A DNA stretch of 64,000 nt from Camarhynchus parvulus. Taxonomy: Eukaryota > Chordata > Aves > Passeriformes > Thraupidae. The stretch covers positions 22,654,501 through 22,718,500 of the forward strand of contig NC_044572.1 in the NCBI RefSeq assembly GCF_901933205.1. Reading direction: 5' to 3'. The translations under genes and the position numbers were made by a program. A model generated the notes under the pieces. That model saw only the letters and a list, made by a program, of their open reading frames with translations, had not been told where the DNA came from and did no database searches. Positions 43,806 to 55,800 of this stretch are shown piece after piece (within the stretch, counting starts at the first letter, position 1; each line of letters opens with the position of its first letter).

Positions 43806-45891
43806 GTAAGTGCACTGCAGCCATCTAATTAAGACAACACCTGTTTTGTTACTGTCTTCATCAGGGACCCGAAATTGTAATTACAATCATCAAGCCAGCA
43901 GTATTTGCAAGATGGATAGGTCTCCCCTGATGGAAGGGATGGTGGGCAATGTGCCTATTTGCTGTAATCTACTACTGCAAATGAATTTTCAGAAACAGCA
44001 GGTTTCTGAAAATGGTCAGTCATGTGCTTATTCCAGCTGGTTCATATATAGCTCTATCTTGGAGTATGCCCTGTCTGCATGGAAGTTATATCCAGGTAAA
44101 GGCAAGCTCTTTATGGAAGAGCAAAAGCATCAAGCTTGAGGAGAACAAAATTTGATGTAATATTAGATTTAGCCCTGAAGTTCATTTGTTATAGTTCCAT
44201 TTTCTTGCAAGTTGATTGTTTTGACCTTACTGAAGCTAGGGTTAAGCACCACATTAAAATAATCATAATGGAAATACTTCTCTGGTCCCCCTACCCAGGG
44301 GCTATCCTGTTAATGACCTGCCATCTGAAAAGTTTACTGCCATGGGAAGAGAAGCTTGCCCACGCTCAGCTATCCTTAGCAACAATATAATGCTGTCTTT
44401 TTGACAAATAAGGTAGTTTTTAGCATAAATGTGGTTGTCATTATTTCTTTCCAGAGTTCTTCTTTGGAATCTAGACTGTGATCACTTAAATGAAAGTGTC
44501 CACATTACAGTGCAATTCTTCAGGGTTAGATGGCATAAAAATAATTGCCTAATGGTTTCTTAGGAAACAAATTGAACTTCATTTATTTGTCTATAAATCA
44601 ATAGAATAATCGCTAGCTGTATGGCTTGATAATGCTTTTAGTGTGTTTCCAGTATACATGGGAATTCCTTACCTGAAAACTGGAGCTCCCTGGTAATTGG
44701 ATGTTTGCAGGTATAAAAGGAGAGTGAGGGATCAGATCCGGTTGCCTTTTTGTTTGCAGCCATGTCTGTAACCTTTCTGTGATACAGATACTCAGTTACC
44801 TGTATATGCATTTAGCAGAACTTCTGGTACTTAAGGGATTGGTTTATGACTTCAGACATTTGACTGATATGCACAGTGTTGTATAATAATTTGGAAGAAA
44901 TTTCAGGAGGAGTTTATAACTGAATGGTCACTAAGAATTTGCAAAGTATCTGTTCATTTTTAGGTACTATAATTCTTGGTGTCCACCTTCAAGTACACTC
45001 TGGGGTAAATGCTCAGGGCCTGTTATGTATTGGGTGTCTTTGAAGTATCTTGGTCATGCAGAGAAGGGATAACTGATAACTTGAATTGAGTCCTTTTTTT
45101 TTTCAGTTTTTGTTTGTTTGTAAGGGCCCATCATTCGGACTGTTTCTCAGCATCTCTGCAGGCAAGAGGCTATAGTAGGTATGCAGACAGTGGTTATATT
45201 GAAAAGGAAGCAGCATTAACACTTGCTCTGGAGTGAAAAATGTGAAAGCTGAAGTCATCTGCTTTCTGTAATTGTGTGCTTGGACAGTTGATTCTGAAAG
45301 GCAGGAGTAGTGAGGCAGGACTGTTAGTTGCTGTTGAAAAATTCATAGTAAGTTACTCAACAGAGCCTCCACCACTATCTCGCAGCTCTTGTCAACAGTT
45401 TGGCCTATATAAAATGTGTATAACTGCCTACATATGCATTCCCTGCCAGTCTAATGATACAGATTTTAAGCAACTCCCTTTTACTCATGCAGCATGGTAG
45501 GACTGAGCATGCACTCTGATATTCTTATCTGGGCTAAAGACAGGGAGCTGCCAGTTGAGGACAGGTGAACTTAAATCATGGCTGTGTAGACTCACACATT
45601 CAAATGTGCTTCTTTTTCATCTTGAACACAGCAGCTTCAACAGTCTGTCAGCTGAGAATCATAAGTCTGTGAAATAACCTGACATTTTATTAAAGCATGA
45701 ATTTAGTGGTTTTTAAGACAGTGTTACCACTGTCTTAAGCATGTTAGACAAAGAAGGTGCCACAAAGTTAGTGCCTACTAGCTGTCATCTAAGTTTATTA
45801 AAATTAAAAATCAACTGTAGTTAGTCCTGTGTCCATTGTTTTTGTTTATATTTTTCTTTTTAATCGCAGGAAACAACCTCTGTGGGCAAGT

Positions 45892-46629
45892 ATGGGCTGC
45901 CGGGATGTTCATGCGGCAACCGTACTGGCCTTCCTCAGTGGAACAGCCTCAGTAGCTGGGCTCCTGGCAGCAGTTCTGCTTCCAAACTGGAGGCAGATGA
46001 GACTGTACACGTACAACAAGAATGAGAGGAATGTGACGGTTTACACTGGACTCTGGATTAAGTGTGCGCGCTTTGATGGGAGCAGAGACTGTGTGATCTA
46101 TGACCCACAGTGGTACACGGCTGTGGATCAGCTGGATTTGCGTGTTCTTCAGTTTGCCCTTCCTCTGAGTATGTTCACTGCTGTCTCAGCTCTGTTCCTC
46201 TGCATGATTGGCATGTGTAACACAGCCTTTGTATCGACCGTGCCAAACGTCAAACTGGCCAAGTGCCTGGTAAACAGTGCAGGCTGCCATCTCGTGGCCG
46301 GCCTCTTGTTCCTTCTTGCCTGTGCCATTTGTCTCACTCCGTCCATCTGGGTCATTTTTTATAACAATTATCTGAACAGGAAATATGAGCCCGTCTTCAG
46401 CTTTGACATCTCTGTGTTTATTGCCATTGCCAGTGCTGGCGGTCTGTTTTTCACTTCCATCATGCTGTTCCTGTGGTACTGTGCATGCAAAAGCCTCCCT
46501 TCTCCTTTCTGGCAGCCCCTGTATTCCCACGCCCCCAGCATGCACAGCTATGCCTCTCAGCCCTACTCCGCACGTTCTCGCCTCTCTGCTGTAGAAATTG
46601 ACATTCCGGTTGTGACACATTCATCTTAA
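45892..46629 (+). CDS. CLDN12: CLDN12: claudin-12, tight-junction protein
   Basis: Four-pass claudin of the tight junction, linked in mammals to paracellular calcium permeability in epithelia. It is encoded in one exon, as in other vertebrates, with 245 residues (human 244). Membrane segments lie at about 10-30, 87-108, 132-157 and 172-197. The first extracellular loop has the claudin signature: W33, G53-L54-W55, C58 and C67 ([20 protein letters not shown]), plus an N-glycosylation sequon N47-V-T. The cytoplasmic tail is serine/tyrosine-rich and ends VVTHSS, without the C-terminal YV PDZ-binding end of classic claudins, as is typical for claudin-12. The ORF is open 21 codons further upstream, but a 3' splice site (TTTTAATCGCAG, exon begins 45870) shows that part is intron plus leader; the ATG at 45892 has A at -3 and G at +4. 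Confidence 0.97.
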   Translation: MGCRDVHAATVLAFLSGTASVAGLLAAVLLPNWRQMRLYTYNKNERNVTVYTGLWIKCARFDGSRDCVIYDPQWYTAVDQLDLRVLQFALPLSMFTAVSALFLCMIGMCNTAFVSTVPNVKLAKCLVNSAGCHLVAGLLFLLACAICLTPSIWVIFYNNYLNRKYEPVFSFDISVFIAIASAGGLFFTSIMLFLWYCACKSLPSPFWQPLYSHAPSMHSYASQPYSARSRLSAVEIDIPVVTHSS

Positions 46630-49600
46630 GGAGACAAAGCCTTGGAAGCCAAGTTCTTGTGCTCGTTCAAGCCATGAAAATTGTAGGCTTGATTCTCTGT
46701 GCTGCCCTGCACCGAGCATAATCCTTTGTAAGGTCAAGTTTCCCAAGGCACAAAGCCATGGAGGCCTATGTTCAGCAAGTCTGTTGCTGTTCTGGTCTGT
46801 TTGTTACTTCTTGACCACCTTTCTTTTTTTTTTTCTTCTTATTTTTTTGACTCTGAGCTCACTACAGTCACAGTTGCTGCTAATGCTGGATCAGCACACT
46901 AACAATTGTATGCATCCATCCTTTTGCTTGCTGATGTCAAAGGAGGTTTGAACGTCTTTGAGATTTGATAAGCTATTTCTAGATTCCAATCTCTTGCACC
47001 CATGTATTGTCCAGATGCAGGCAGTGGAACTGGGTGTAAGGGATTCACTGAGTTTCTTGTTCATTCAGACCCACATATTGTAATATGTGATGTCTGAAAA
47101 GGGTGTTTGGCAGACTAATTCAGTTCTGTGCACTGTTCTTTGGTTTTTGCTGTACACACAAACAGATACCTGCTTTGGAACTTCTGTAACAGAATTAGTG
47201 CCAAATTACCCTTTATTTTCAAAGTAGCTGTCAGAAGGAATAAAACTGATTTAACTACGAATGTTGCTCTGTGCTCTAATAGCATTTTGTGAATTACTGG
47301 AGGCTAGAAATCTTTTGTGAATTTTATTTCTAGTCTGTTTTTTACTAAGTTAGCAAATTCACAAAATCTATTTTGTGATTAAAAGTTAAACCACTAGTAT
47401 TTAAAAATTGTGATTAGAATCTTGGATGTTTTATCTGAAGGCCTTCTTAAAAATGGATTTTCAAGTGTGATATAAAGTGTTCAGTTCTGGAGAGAAATGT
47501 CACTCCCTACAAAAATGGTTAGGAAAATCATAAAGAATTATGAAGACTATGAAAGATCCTTTTGAAACACTGTGTACAAGCTATAACAACATCTCTCTGA
47601 AAAGGGAATTATAACCCTGGGGAGAGATTTTTTAATCTAGATTTTTTTTAAAGTGTATATACAAGGACCAATGAGCTTGTGTTTTTTTCAGAGTTGATCT
47701 TTATGGTTGATGGATTTTTAATGCTGTAGCTTATTTCATTACTGATTAAGACTTAACCTTTTCAGCTTGGCTCTTTAGCACCTTTCAAATTCAGCTATTT
47801 TAAAATCCAGTTATTTCCCCTGCTGCCACCTCATAAATGCAGAAAGTTCTCTATTCCTATTTTCCGTAAGATGAGATTTTGAATAACTTTTGAGCTTCAC
47901 TGTGTAGCTCTACAAGGATGAAGGAGGGATTGTAAATTCCCAGCCTGGGATGTCTTTAAATCACTTTTTGCCTTCTAAAATACAGAGCAGCAGATGAGCC
48001 CTAAGGATCCAAGCTCTTTAATATGGGCTTTGACATTACTTGAAAATTTCATGACAGTGAGTTGAAGAGTGCTATAATTAAAGAAAGCATTTGATTCTCT
48101 CAGGTTTTGGTAAATTAAGATCTTATGTTTAAGATGTCATCCCAGTAAGGAAAGCTGTTTTGATTGGTGGCATTCTGGAGCTTAGTGGATATTTGCATTT
48201 CATTTACCCCAGAATAAATTTGTTTTTCTAAAAAAAAATCAAATCAATTTCTTTAATTCCAGTTCTGAAGATTCATCCATGGTCCTGAAAACCATTTAGT
48301 TTCCTCCTCTAGGTGTTAGAAATAGAAACAAGTACTATACTGGGAAAATCTCAGTCTGTTAAAATTTGTGAAATAACATGTATTTATGAATAAGTATACA
48401 AAGAAAAATTGTGTTTTAGCTGGCAGATCTCAGAATTCAGTGGACTGAGAGAGGAAGCTGATCTCTATGATAATTCCCAGCATAGCCAGTAAAGTGCCAG
48501 GCCTTTAACACAGTGCTTGATTTAACAGCAGTCTTAAGGAATTAACACTGTAGACAATAAAGAGTATGTAAGGAAATGTGCCTCTAAAGGCCTAAACATG
48601 ATACTCTCTTATGTTTACAGGGTGTGAGAGTATGAAGTATCTTTTTTAATGAGATCATGACTTGCATGGGATTAGAACACGTGTAATGACACGCAAGCCA
48701 AGTTTTTCTCTTCACAACTGAACTTTGCTTTACAGTTAGTCTGCTTGTCCAACACTGTTGCTGGTTTAGCTGCCCATCTCCCTTAATGCCTTGTAAGGTC
48801 AAAGCAAAGGGGCCACTGGTGTGTGATTTCATGTCATCTTGCTTCTGCATCACTTTAGTGTCTTTCCCTCTTTGTGCCTTGCTTCAGTTATGAGTTGGCC
48901 AGTAAATGTTACAGTCAGCATCTGATACACTCTTTGAGCCTGAATTTGTGAAGCATTTTGATAATTTTTAAGAGTTGATGAATGTGTCTCTTGGTGACTT
49001 AAAAAGGAGCTGAATTTTCGGCATCTCCAGAACAAGAATGACAGCCTGGCAAACTGTTGCTTTCTAGAAGAATATAAGTTTAGCCAGTGTTGTTCTCTGT
49101 GCACTTTAATAGCAGATGCCTCTGACAGCTCTTTTGTATTCTGACTTTGATTTTTATGCACAGAACTTTTAATTAGTATTTGCTGCTGCCTAAACTGATA
49201 ACTGGTTGGTTTGAAAATTGTGTCTTTCCAAAAGCCAGAGACGAATGAGTTATGAAAAGTAGGGCTCCAGAAGATAATGGATTCCAGCATAGCTTTCAGT
49301 TAGCAAGAAGACTGTTGCATCATGTTCTAGCACTGAAGCGTAGCTGGTTTTCTTTCATCGATGCTGTTAACATGTTTCTGCTGAATCCTAAGTGAAATTA
49401 CCTGGAAGTGCTGTGCTGTATTTCCTTTGTTACAGAAAGACATGGCCAACCTGTGACACTTGAGCTGAGTGCCACTCCAACTTTTTTTTTTTGCCAAGGT
49501 TGCTATCGTGCCCAGCACCAGGGCTGGGGAGTGACAGGCCTCCCTGGACAGGGAGAGAGAGCATATGTATCCTGCAGGTATGTCTGCCAGGGAACAGCCT

Positions 49601-49860
49601 TTGGGGAGCAGTTAGCATCCCTGCCTCTGACCAGCTGCACCTTCCTGGGCACTGCTGTGTGCAGGACAAGCACTTGGGGTCTTGAACAGAAAGATTTTAA
49701 TTTGTAGCTTGTGCAGTAAAGGTTGGGTGCTCTGGGATTACAGGAACCTGTATTTTTTCAAGTAGTTCCTGTCCAACTTCTTTAAATTGTGTTAAGTGTT
49801 GGTTCTTTTTATGTGAAACAGAAGATATGTATTTTTAATAAAAGAGTCTCATACAGATGC
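46630..49860 (+). other. Long 3' UTR of CLDN12 with two poly(A) signals
   Basis: About 3.2 kb of AT-rich non-coding sequence follows the CLDN12 stop. Canonical AATAAA signals stand at 47239-47244 (about 0.6 kb after the stop) and 49837-49842 (about 3.2 kb); a further one is near 48213. This suggests short and long 3' ends. Claudin-12 messages are known to have long 3' UTRs. Small ORFs here have no recognisable content. Confidence 0.5.
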
Positions 49861-52800
49861 AGTGTATTTTGATTAATTTTGTTGAAAACAGTAGCTACTA
49901 GAATATGAAAAACTTTACCTTTCGATATTGATCACCAGACTCTTTCAGGTGACCACTGTTGATCACCAGACTATTTTAAACCTTAACAGGTGTAAACTGT
50001 GTATACTGCATTTTAGCTGCCTAATTTTATAGGACTCCTGCTTTGAGTGAAACAGAAGAATTTTTTTAAGCATCACAAAGCCCCAAACCAGCCCTTCTGA
50101 AAAGGGAGGATAAGCCAAACTCCTGCCCTCCCATCTGCTGTGCAGGATGTGCTGTCAGCTGGAGAATATGCTGCCTCCTGACCTGTGAAAGTCATTTGGG
50201 CATCCCAGGGACTTGTGGCACTCCGGAAGGATGGTAGTGGTTCTTGATGCTTCACTTCTGTTGTGTGCTGCTCCTGGCTACTACACCTTAGCAGGTTACA
50301 GTGACTCAGTACTGAGCTGTGGAATCCTCTGAGTCCTTCCCCCTCAGGGAAATCCCCAGGGCATTGCCTTGGAAAGATACCATAGAGTTTTCCCCACCTA
50401 GGTGGACAGAAAGGACTTCCCCGTGGAGTATTGCACAACACCATGATCCACCCCATTCCTTTCCCCATATGTCCCACATTCTCATAGTTTCTCCTTTCCC
50501 TGTTTCCTCACTGGTTTGGTATCCCTGGTGGCAGCCCCATCTTCCCTGTAGGCTGATGCCCTTTGCCCTGCTCCTTGTGCCACCCTGGTGCCCTCAAACC
50601 CTTGGCCACTGACGCCATACTTCACCTTGTGCACACCACATGGCTTGGTCTTTTGTCCCTGGTTTCCTTTGGCGTGGTGGATGCAATAAACCTCGCTGGA
50701 ACTGGCCATACCAAAGGCCTTTCTGCCTCTCTTCACTGAGCTAGCTGTGGTAAGTGGGGTGTGTGGACTTGAGTGCCCTGCCTGAACACTTCCCCAGGCA
50801 GCTTTTCCACAGGAGATGCTTACTGGGGAATAGCTATAGGTAGCAGTGACCACCATCTAAACCCACATTGCTACACTGAGCGTTTCCCCAATGTTAAGGA
50901 GCAAAATACAAAATCCTTTTTGAGTGTTAAAAATACTGATAACATAGTTCAAGTTCACAAAACCTGAATTCTTTTGCAGAATAGAGTGACACTTGCTGGT
51001 AATTCCTCAGGATGTCTAGTCTTCCCAGCTGGCATTCTGGGAGTTTTGGGTTTTATCCATTTTGGGAAATAGATTGTATGAGAACTGTTCTTGTGCAGTA
51101 GGCACAGTAAAAAGCAGTTGTCTCAGTACCACAGCTCATTTGAGGGGGTGGAAAAATGATTTTATAATCTCTGCTTCAGTGGGTTGATTTCCTCCTTTGC
51201 TGTCACTTTCAGACAGTCCTCCTCTCTTTTTGATCTGATATAAACCTAGGGGCTGGTTGGATGTTGGCATAAATACTGGAATGCAGAGAACTCTGTTTCT
51301 CCCAAAATGTGGGAGTGACTCATTTTTTTAATATTAAAATTCCTGTAAAACTACCCCACCTATTTGTGCTCATTGGAAACAAATGTCATAGCAGTTTTTT
51401 CCTTTGTTTTATTTCACAGGACTTGAGTTCACATGTGTGGTTCATTAGGTGTGTAATGTTACTTATCCCTTCACGTACCTACTGAGCAGCAGTGCACCTC
51501 AGAAGCGGCATAAGCTTTCCTGTAAGATTTTTGTTCCATTGCTGCATCATTATTCATCAAGAGGGACGTAACAGAGGCCTCATTGGAGGGTGAGAAGTTT
51601 TTACTGTTTTCAAAATTGCTTTTTGTCTCTGTACCAAAGAGTCAATTTCGTTACTCAGGCTGGGCAGTATGGGGCCCTTTTCTGGGTGTGGCAGCTGCAA
51701 GGAGATGTAAAGGCTGAGAAAGGGCAGTAGAAATTGTGGTGAGCTGTAGTGTATGAGTTACTGATTGTTTTGAGGTGAGAGACCAGACAACTGGACTTCC
51801 AAGAGCTGTTGTTGTCCTAGTTTCTCTTCTAACAAAGAGAAAAATATGTAATGAAAGCTCTAAGTATTTGAATAAGCTTTACTCAACATCCAAGACTCCT
51901 AGAGGAATACAAGCAAACTTGGAAAACACAGCATGCAAGTACTGCCCAGGCAGGATGGGGCCACAGACATTGACCCAAGTGCTCAGTACCACTTCTTAGC
52001 TATATGCCATGCCTGCTGTGTAGTCATCACTGCCAAGGCTGACATTTCAGCACCAAAGCTTGGTGCTCTCCAGTCTCTCTGTGATCTTACCACCCCATAT
52101 TACAGCCCTTCCACCAGTCAGAGGGTCTGTAACCATTGATACTGCTCTAGTTTTCTTGCCAAAGCCACCATATATTTATAATCAAATGTGTAAGATCAGT
52201 TACAAATTCACATTGGAGTTTAAATAAATACTAGCAAGTTATGTAAAAATTGTTTCCTAAAACAGGTCCTGGATCTATCTTATGTTACTGAAGACCCTTT
52301 GTGACCGATTATTCAAGAGGCTTCAGCATGTGATTTTTTCATGGGCTTAAGCAGATGTAAATATAGTCTGCTACCAGGAAATGAAATCATATCTTATTGC
52401 TCCTTTTGCTGTTTATCTTTTCTGCTTATTTAGTTTTCAGCCCCCCCAGGCAGCTAATCTGGGGTCTGCCTCTTGGTCACAAGCTCTCCTGCCAACACAA
52501 AGGAGGCAGTGGGAGTATGTGAGTGGAAGAAGGGCAAGATGGCAGTCTTAGGTTGATTCTTCGTGAAGCCTTACTTTGATACCTTTGTTTTCTCACTTAG
52601 TGAGCAATTTGCATAAGAAAGATTCTGTTAATTTGAAAATTTTTCAAGGTGGTTTGATTTTATCAATCATAGAAGTCGTTGAAAAATGCTGCATTTGGAG
52701 AAAAACACAGAACATTTGTAAGCCAGACAAAAAAATAGTTTCAAAACATTTCAAAGTTTGTTCCTTTGTTTCTTTCATTTCACCCTAATTCACTCAGAAA

Positions 52801-55800
52801 AACAGTATGGCAAGAAAAAAAGGTAGTGAAGCACAAAAAGGAATTGACTTCTATTGAATTTGAAGATCACACTGCTTTAGACTATGTATGTAAGCAGAAA
52901 CTAAAGATGATTTTAGTAAGAAAATAGCTAATTTTTTAGTAGATTAATAGTGCCAGATAGTAAGGTATTTATATTAATTTATAGGCTAGATGTGAATAGC
53001 TTAGTGTTATCTCTAGGACTCAGCACCATGGATTACTATGATTTCACTGTTTTGACTCTTTAATCAAGTCAGCAACAATAAAATGCTCAGGTTCTTTCTA
53101 CTGTTTTGCCATGGTGTTCTGTAGACAGGTTGAATTTCCTGACAAAACTGTTGTCTCAGGAAGCAGCTGGAAGGAATTGCATTCTCACAAAATGGGCTTA
53201 GTGGAGGGCATGTTTTCTACAGTACAGCTTCAGGTAAGTGAGATTGCACAAATTTACCTGCCTTCTGTTGCTGCCTCTTCTCTTTGATTCAATTATACAT
53301 CTCCCAGGGAAGGCCTGGAGAACAAAAGTCCAATCATCAAAAAAACACATTCACCTTTCTGTTTGTTAGGCTTGTAGTGTAGGCACATTCAGATCTAACT
53401 TGTTACCTGCAACTCTGACCAAATGCTGTTGACCTCCACAGCTGCAGAGGTGAGGACATTTCCCTTGCAAATACTAGGGAGAGTCAGCTGAACAGCTGGG
53501 AAAGAGCTGGCTCTGCAAGCTTCGTGGCACACTGGGACACTGGCAGCCACGACACGAGGTTTCTGGTGCTGTGGCTAAGCTGAGATGCTGGTGGGGCTTT
53601 CAGCAGTTCCTGTGTCAGCTGTTATGGAGCTCATCATTCACTAAGCTGCAGCAGTCCCAGTTAATTTGCATGTACACTTTCAGATGCTGTGTGGCTGTAC
53701 CTTAATTAGCCAGGAGTTATGAGAACCCTGAGAACCGCTAACCTTGGCGGCTGATGCCTGCATGCCTCACTTGAGAGGTCCTCTGGGAGCTGTCATTCTC
53801 TCAGGCTCTCAGCACTAATCTACTTAGAGCTGCTACAGAAGATCTTGAACACTTGGCAGAACAGAATTTGCTCAGAGTGAATTTCACTTCTCATGGTAAG
53901 ATTCAAACACATCACAAACACTTTTTGGTTTGAAACTCACTAAAAGAACTCAAAAAGCTCTTATTAGACAAATGACATGAAAACAACATGATTTGATGAA
54001 ATATGCCTCTGAGCTTCTTGTGTTTGCATACAAAAGTACTAAAACCCTGCAGTTTTTGACTCTCCAGTCAGTCAATTAGATTACCATTTCTAGAGAAGAA
54101 AGGTTGCCTTTGACGGTTTCTGTCCCTAGAAAATTGTCCTTTTCTTCTAATAGCCTTTCTGTACATCATAACTGTCTTTGTTTCATGGATGGCTTCATTC
54201 CCTAAAGAATTTCTGAGTCTTTCTCCTGCTTTCCTAGCATGGGCAAGTCAGTTTTCTGGGTCCAGAAGTCCACAGAAGCCCTCCAGGAACCATTTTTTAC
54301 AAGACAATATCTCAGGTGACATCTCATTATTTTTGTAGGGCCCCAAAGATAGCATAAGGGGCTGCAGAAGCTCCTGTATAGTTTGTCAAAGATAACATAA
54401 GCCTAGATTTGCTTGAATATTATTGTAAGTTAGCAAACTAAAATTGGTCATGTTTCCTGGATTGGTTCTGGAAAATATTTTTCTTACAGCTATTTTTACC
54501 ATGTTTTGCATTTCATCTCGATATTAGCCTTTACTGAAATACTTCAATACATTTTCTTGGGTTTATTTCTGGCTCTGGTGTCACATCTTTCTAACAGGAT
54601 TAAACACTAGTTCCTAATGGTAGGGAGCTAACAATTTGTTTTATCAATTTGTTTTCTTGAGCTCTTAAAGCTTCCTCAATGGCTTTAAATAATTATTACA
54701 TTTCCTGAAAATATTGTCTGTGTCCAGATACTGTGTCATGTCTCTTATCACTTGTCCAAAGTGCACAACTCTGGCTGGACATAAGAAGGGAGAATGTAGG
54801 AGAAGGCAGGATTTCCTTTTCCATTGGCACAGGCATGGAGGAAAATATCAGAAATTTGGATATAAAGTTCAAATTGGAAATTCCCACTCAGTAATGACCC
54901 CTCTATAAACAAGTCTGTCACCCACTACCTAGAAAGATCTGTAAATCAAAATAACAATTTCATCACAGTTGTGTTGAAAATGTCTGAGATGTAAAGGCAG
55001 ACATTTGTAAACTCCCAGATTCCCAACATTACAGTTCAGTAGCACAAGCACGGAGATTTGGACAGGATGCTGTGCTCATGGGAACATTCGTACAGCTGCA
55101 ACTTTCTAAAACAGTAGTTATCTGCTTTGGTTAATACAGGTGAAACTAAGCAGGGTAATCAGCAGTATCTTCTCTGTACCCTAATTTCTTCATAGCAGCA
55201 ACATATAAGTACTTGCTACAGTCAAAATTCCTGATGAGGTAATTTGGGGATATGTGCTGGAATTATACATTCCCATTTTTAAATAAGGCTGGGAATTTTA
55301 TATTGGATATGACAGAAGGGATTCCTTTTCTGTGATGGTGTAGAATGGGTATTACATGAAATTCCTGGGCAATAATTAGATACAGATACTATTTCTTAAT
55401 TGGTCTGAATTAAAGTGATGGAGGGTGGAAGATACCTCAAAGACACAAAATGATGTTTTGGTATTAGGATTCTTGAATTACTTAAGTTGATCCAAGAAGC
55501 AAATTATATTAACACTTTGTACTGAAAAAAAACAGAACAGAGATATATGAGATCTCAGTACAAGTTTTTGCATAGCTATATGGCATTCTGAAGCAAATCC
55601 AAGTCTACAGCAGGGGAAAGAAAAGTTGAAGTGCTGACAAGGCAGGAAATACACAATATTAAGGAAAAGATCTGATGTCCAAGTGAAACAGTCTGTTAAC
55701 TCATATGATATAGATTGTGAAATGCCAAGAGAAAATCTGGTCCTCTCACAGTTTATAAAATGGACTAAATAAGAGCAGCTGTGTGGGTAAATAATTATCC

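Noticed and set aside
45829..45891. N-terminal extension of claudin-12 (21 more codons)
   Set aside because: A 3' splice site at 45869/45870 lies inside it, and claudin-12 proteins start at MGCRDVHAA.
46149..46620. Minus-strand ORFs opposite CLDN12
   Set aside because: Antisense shadows of a conserved coding exon; no splice sites or homology of their own.
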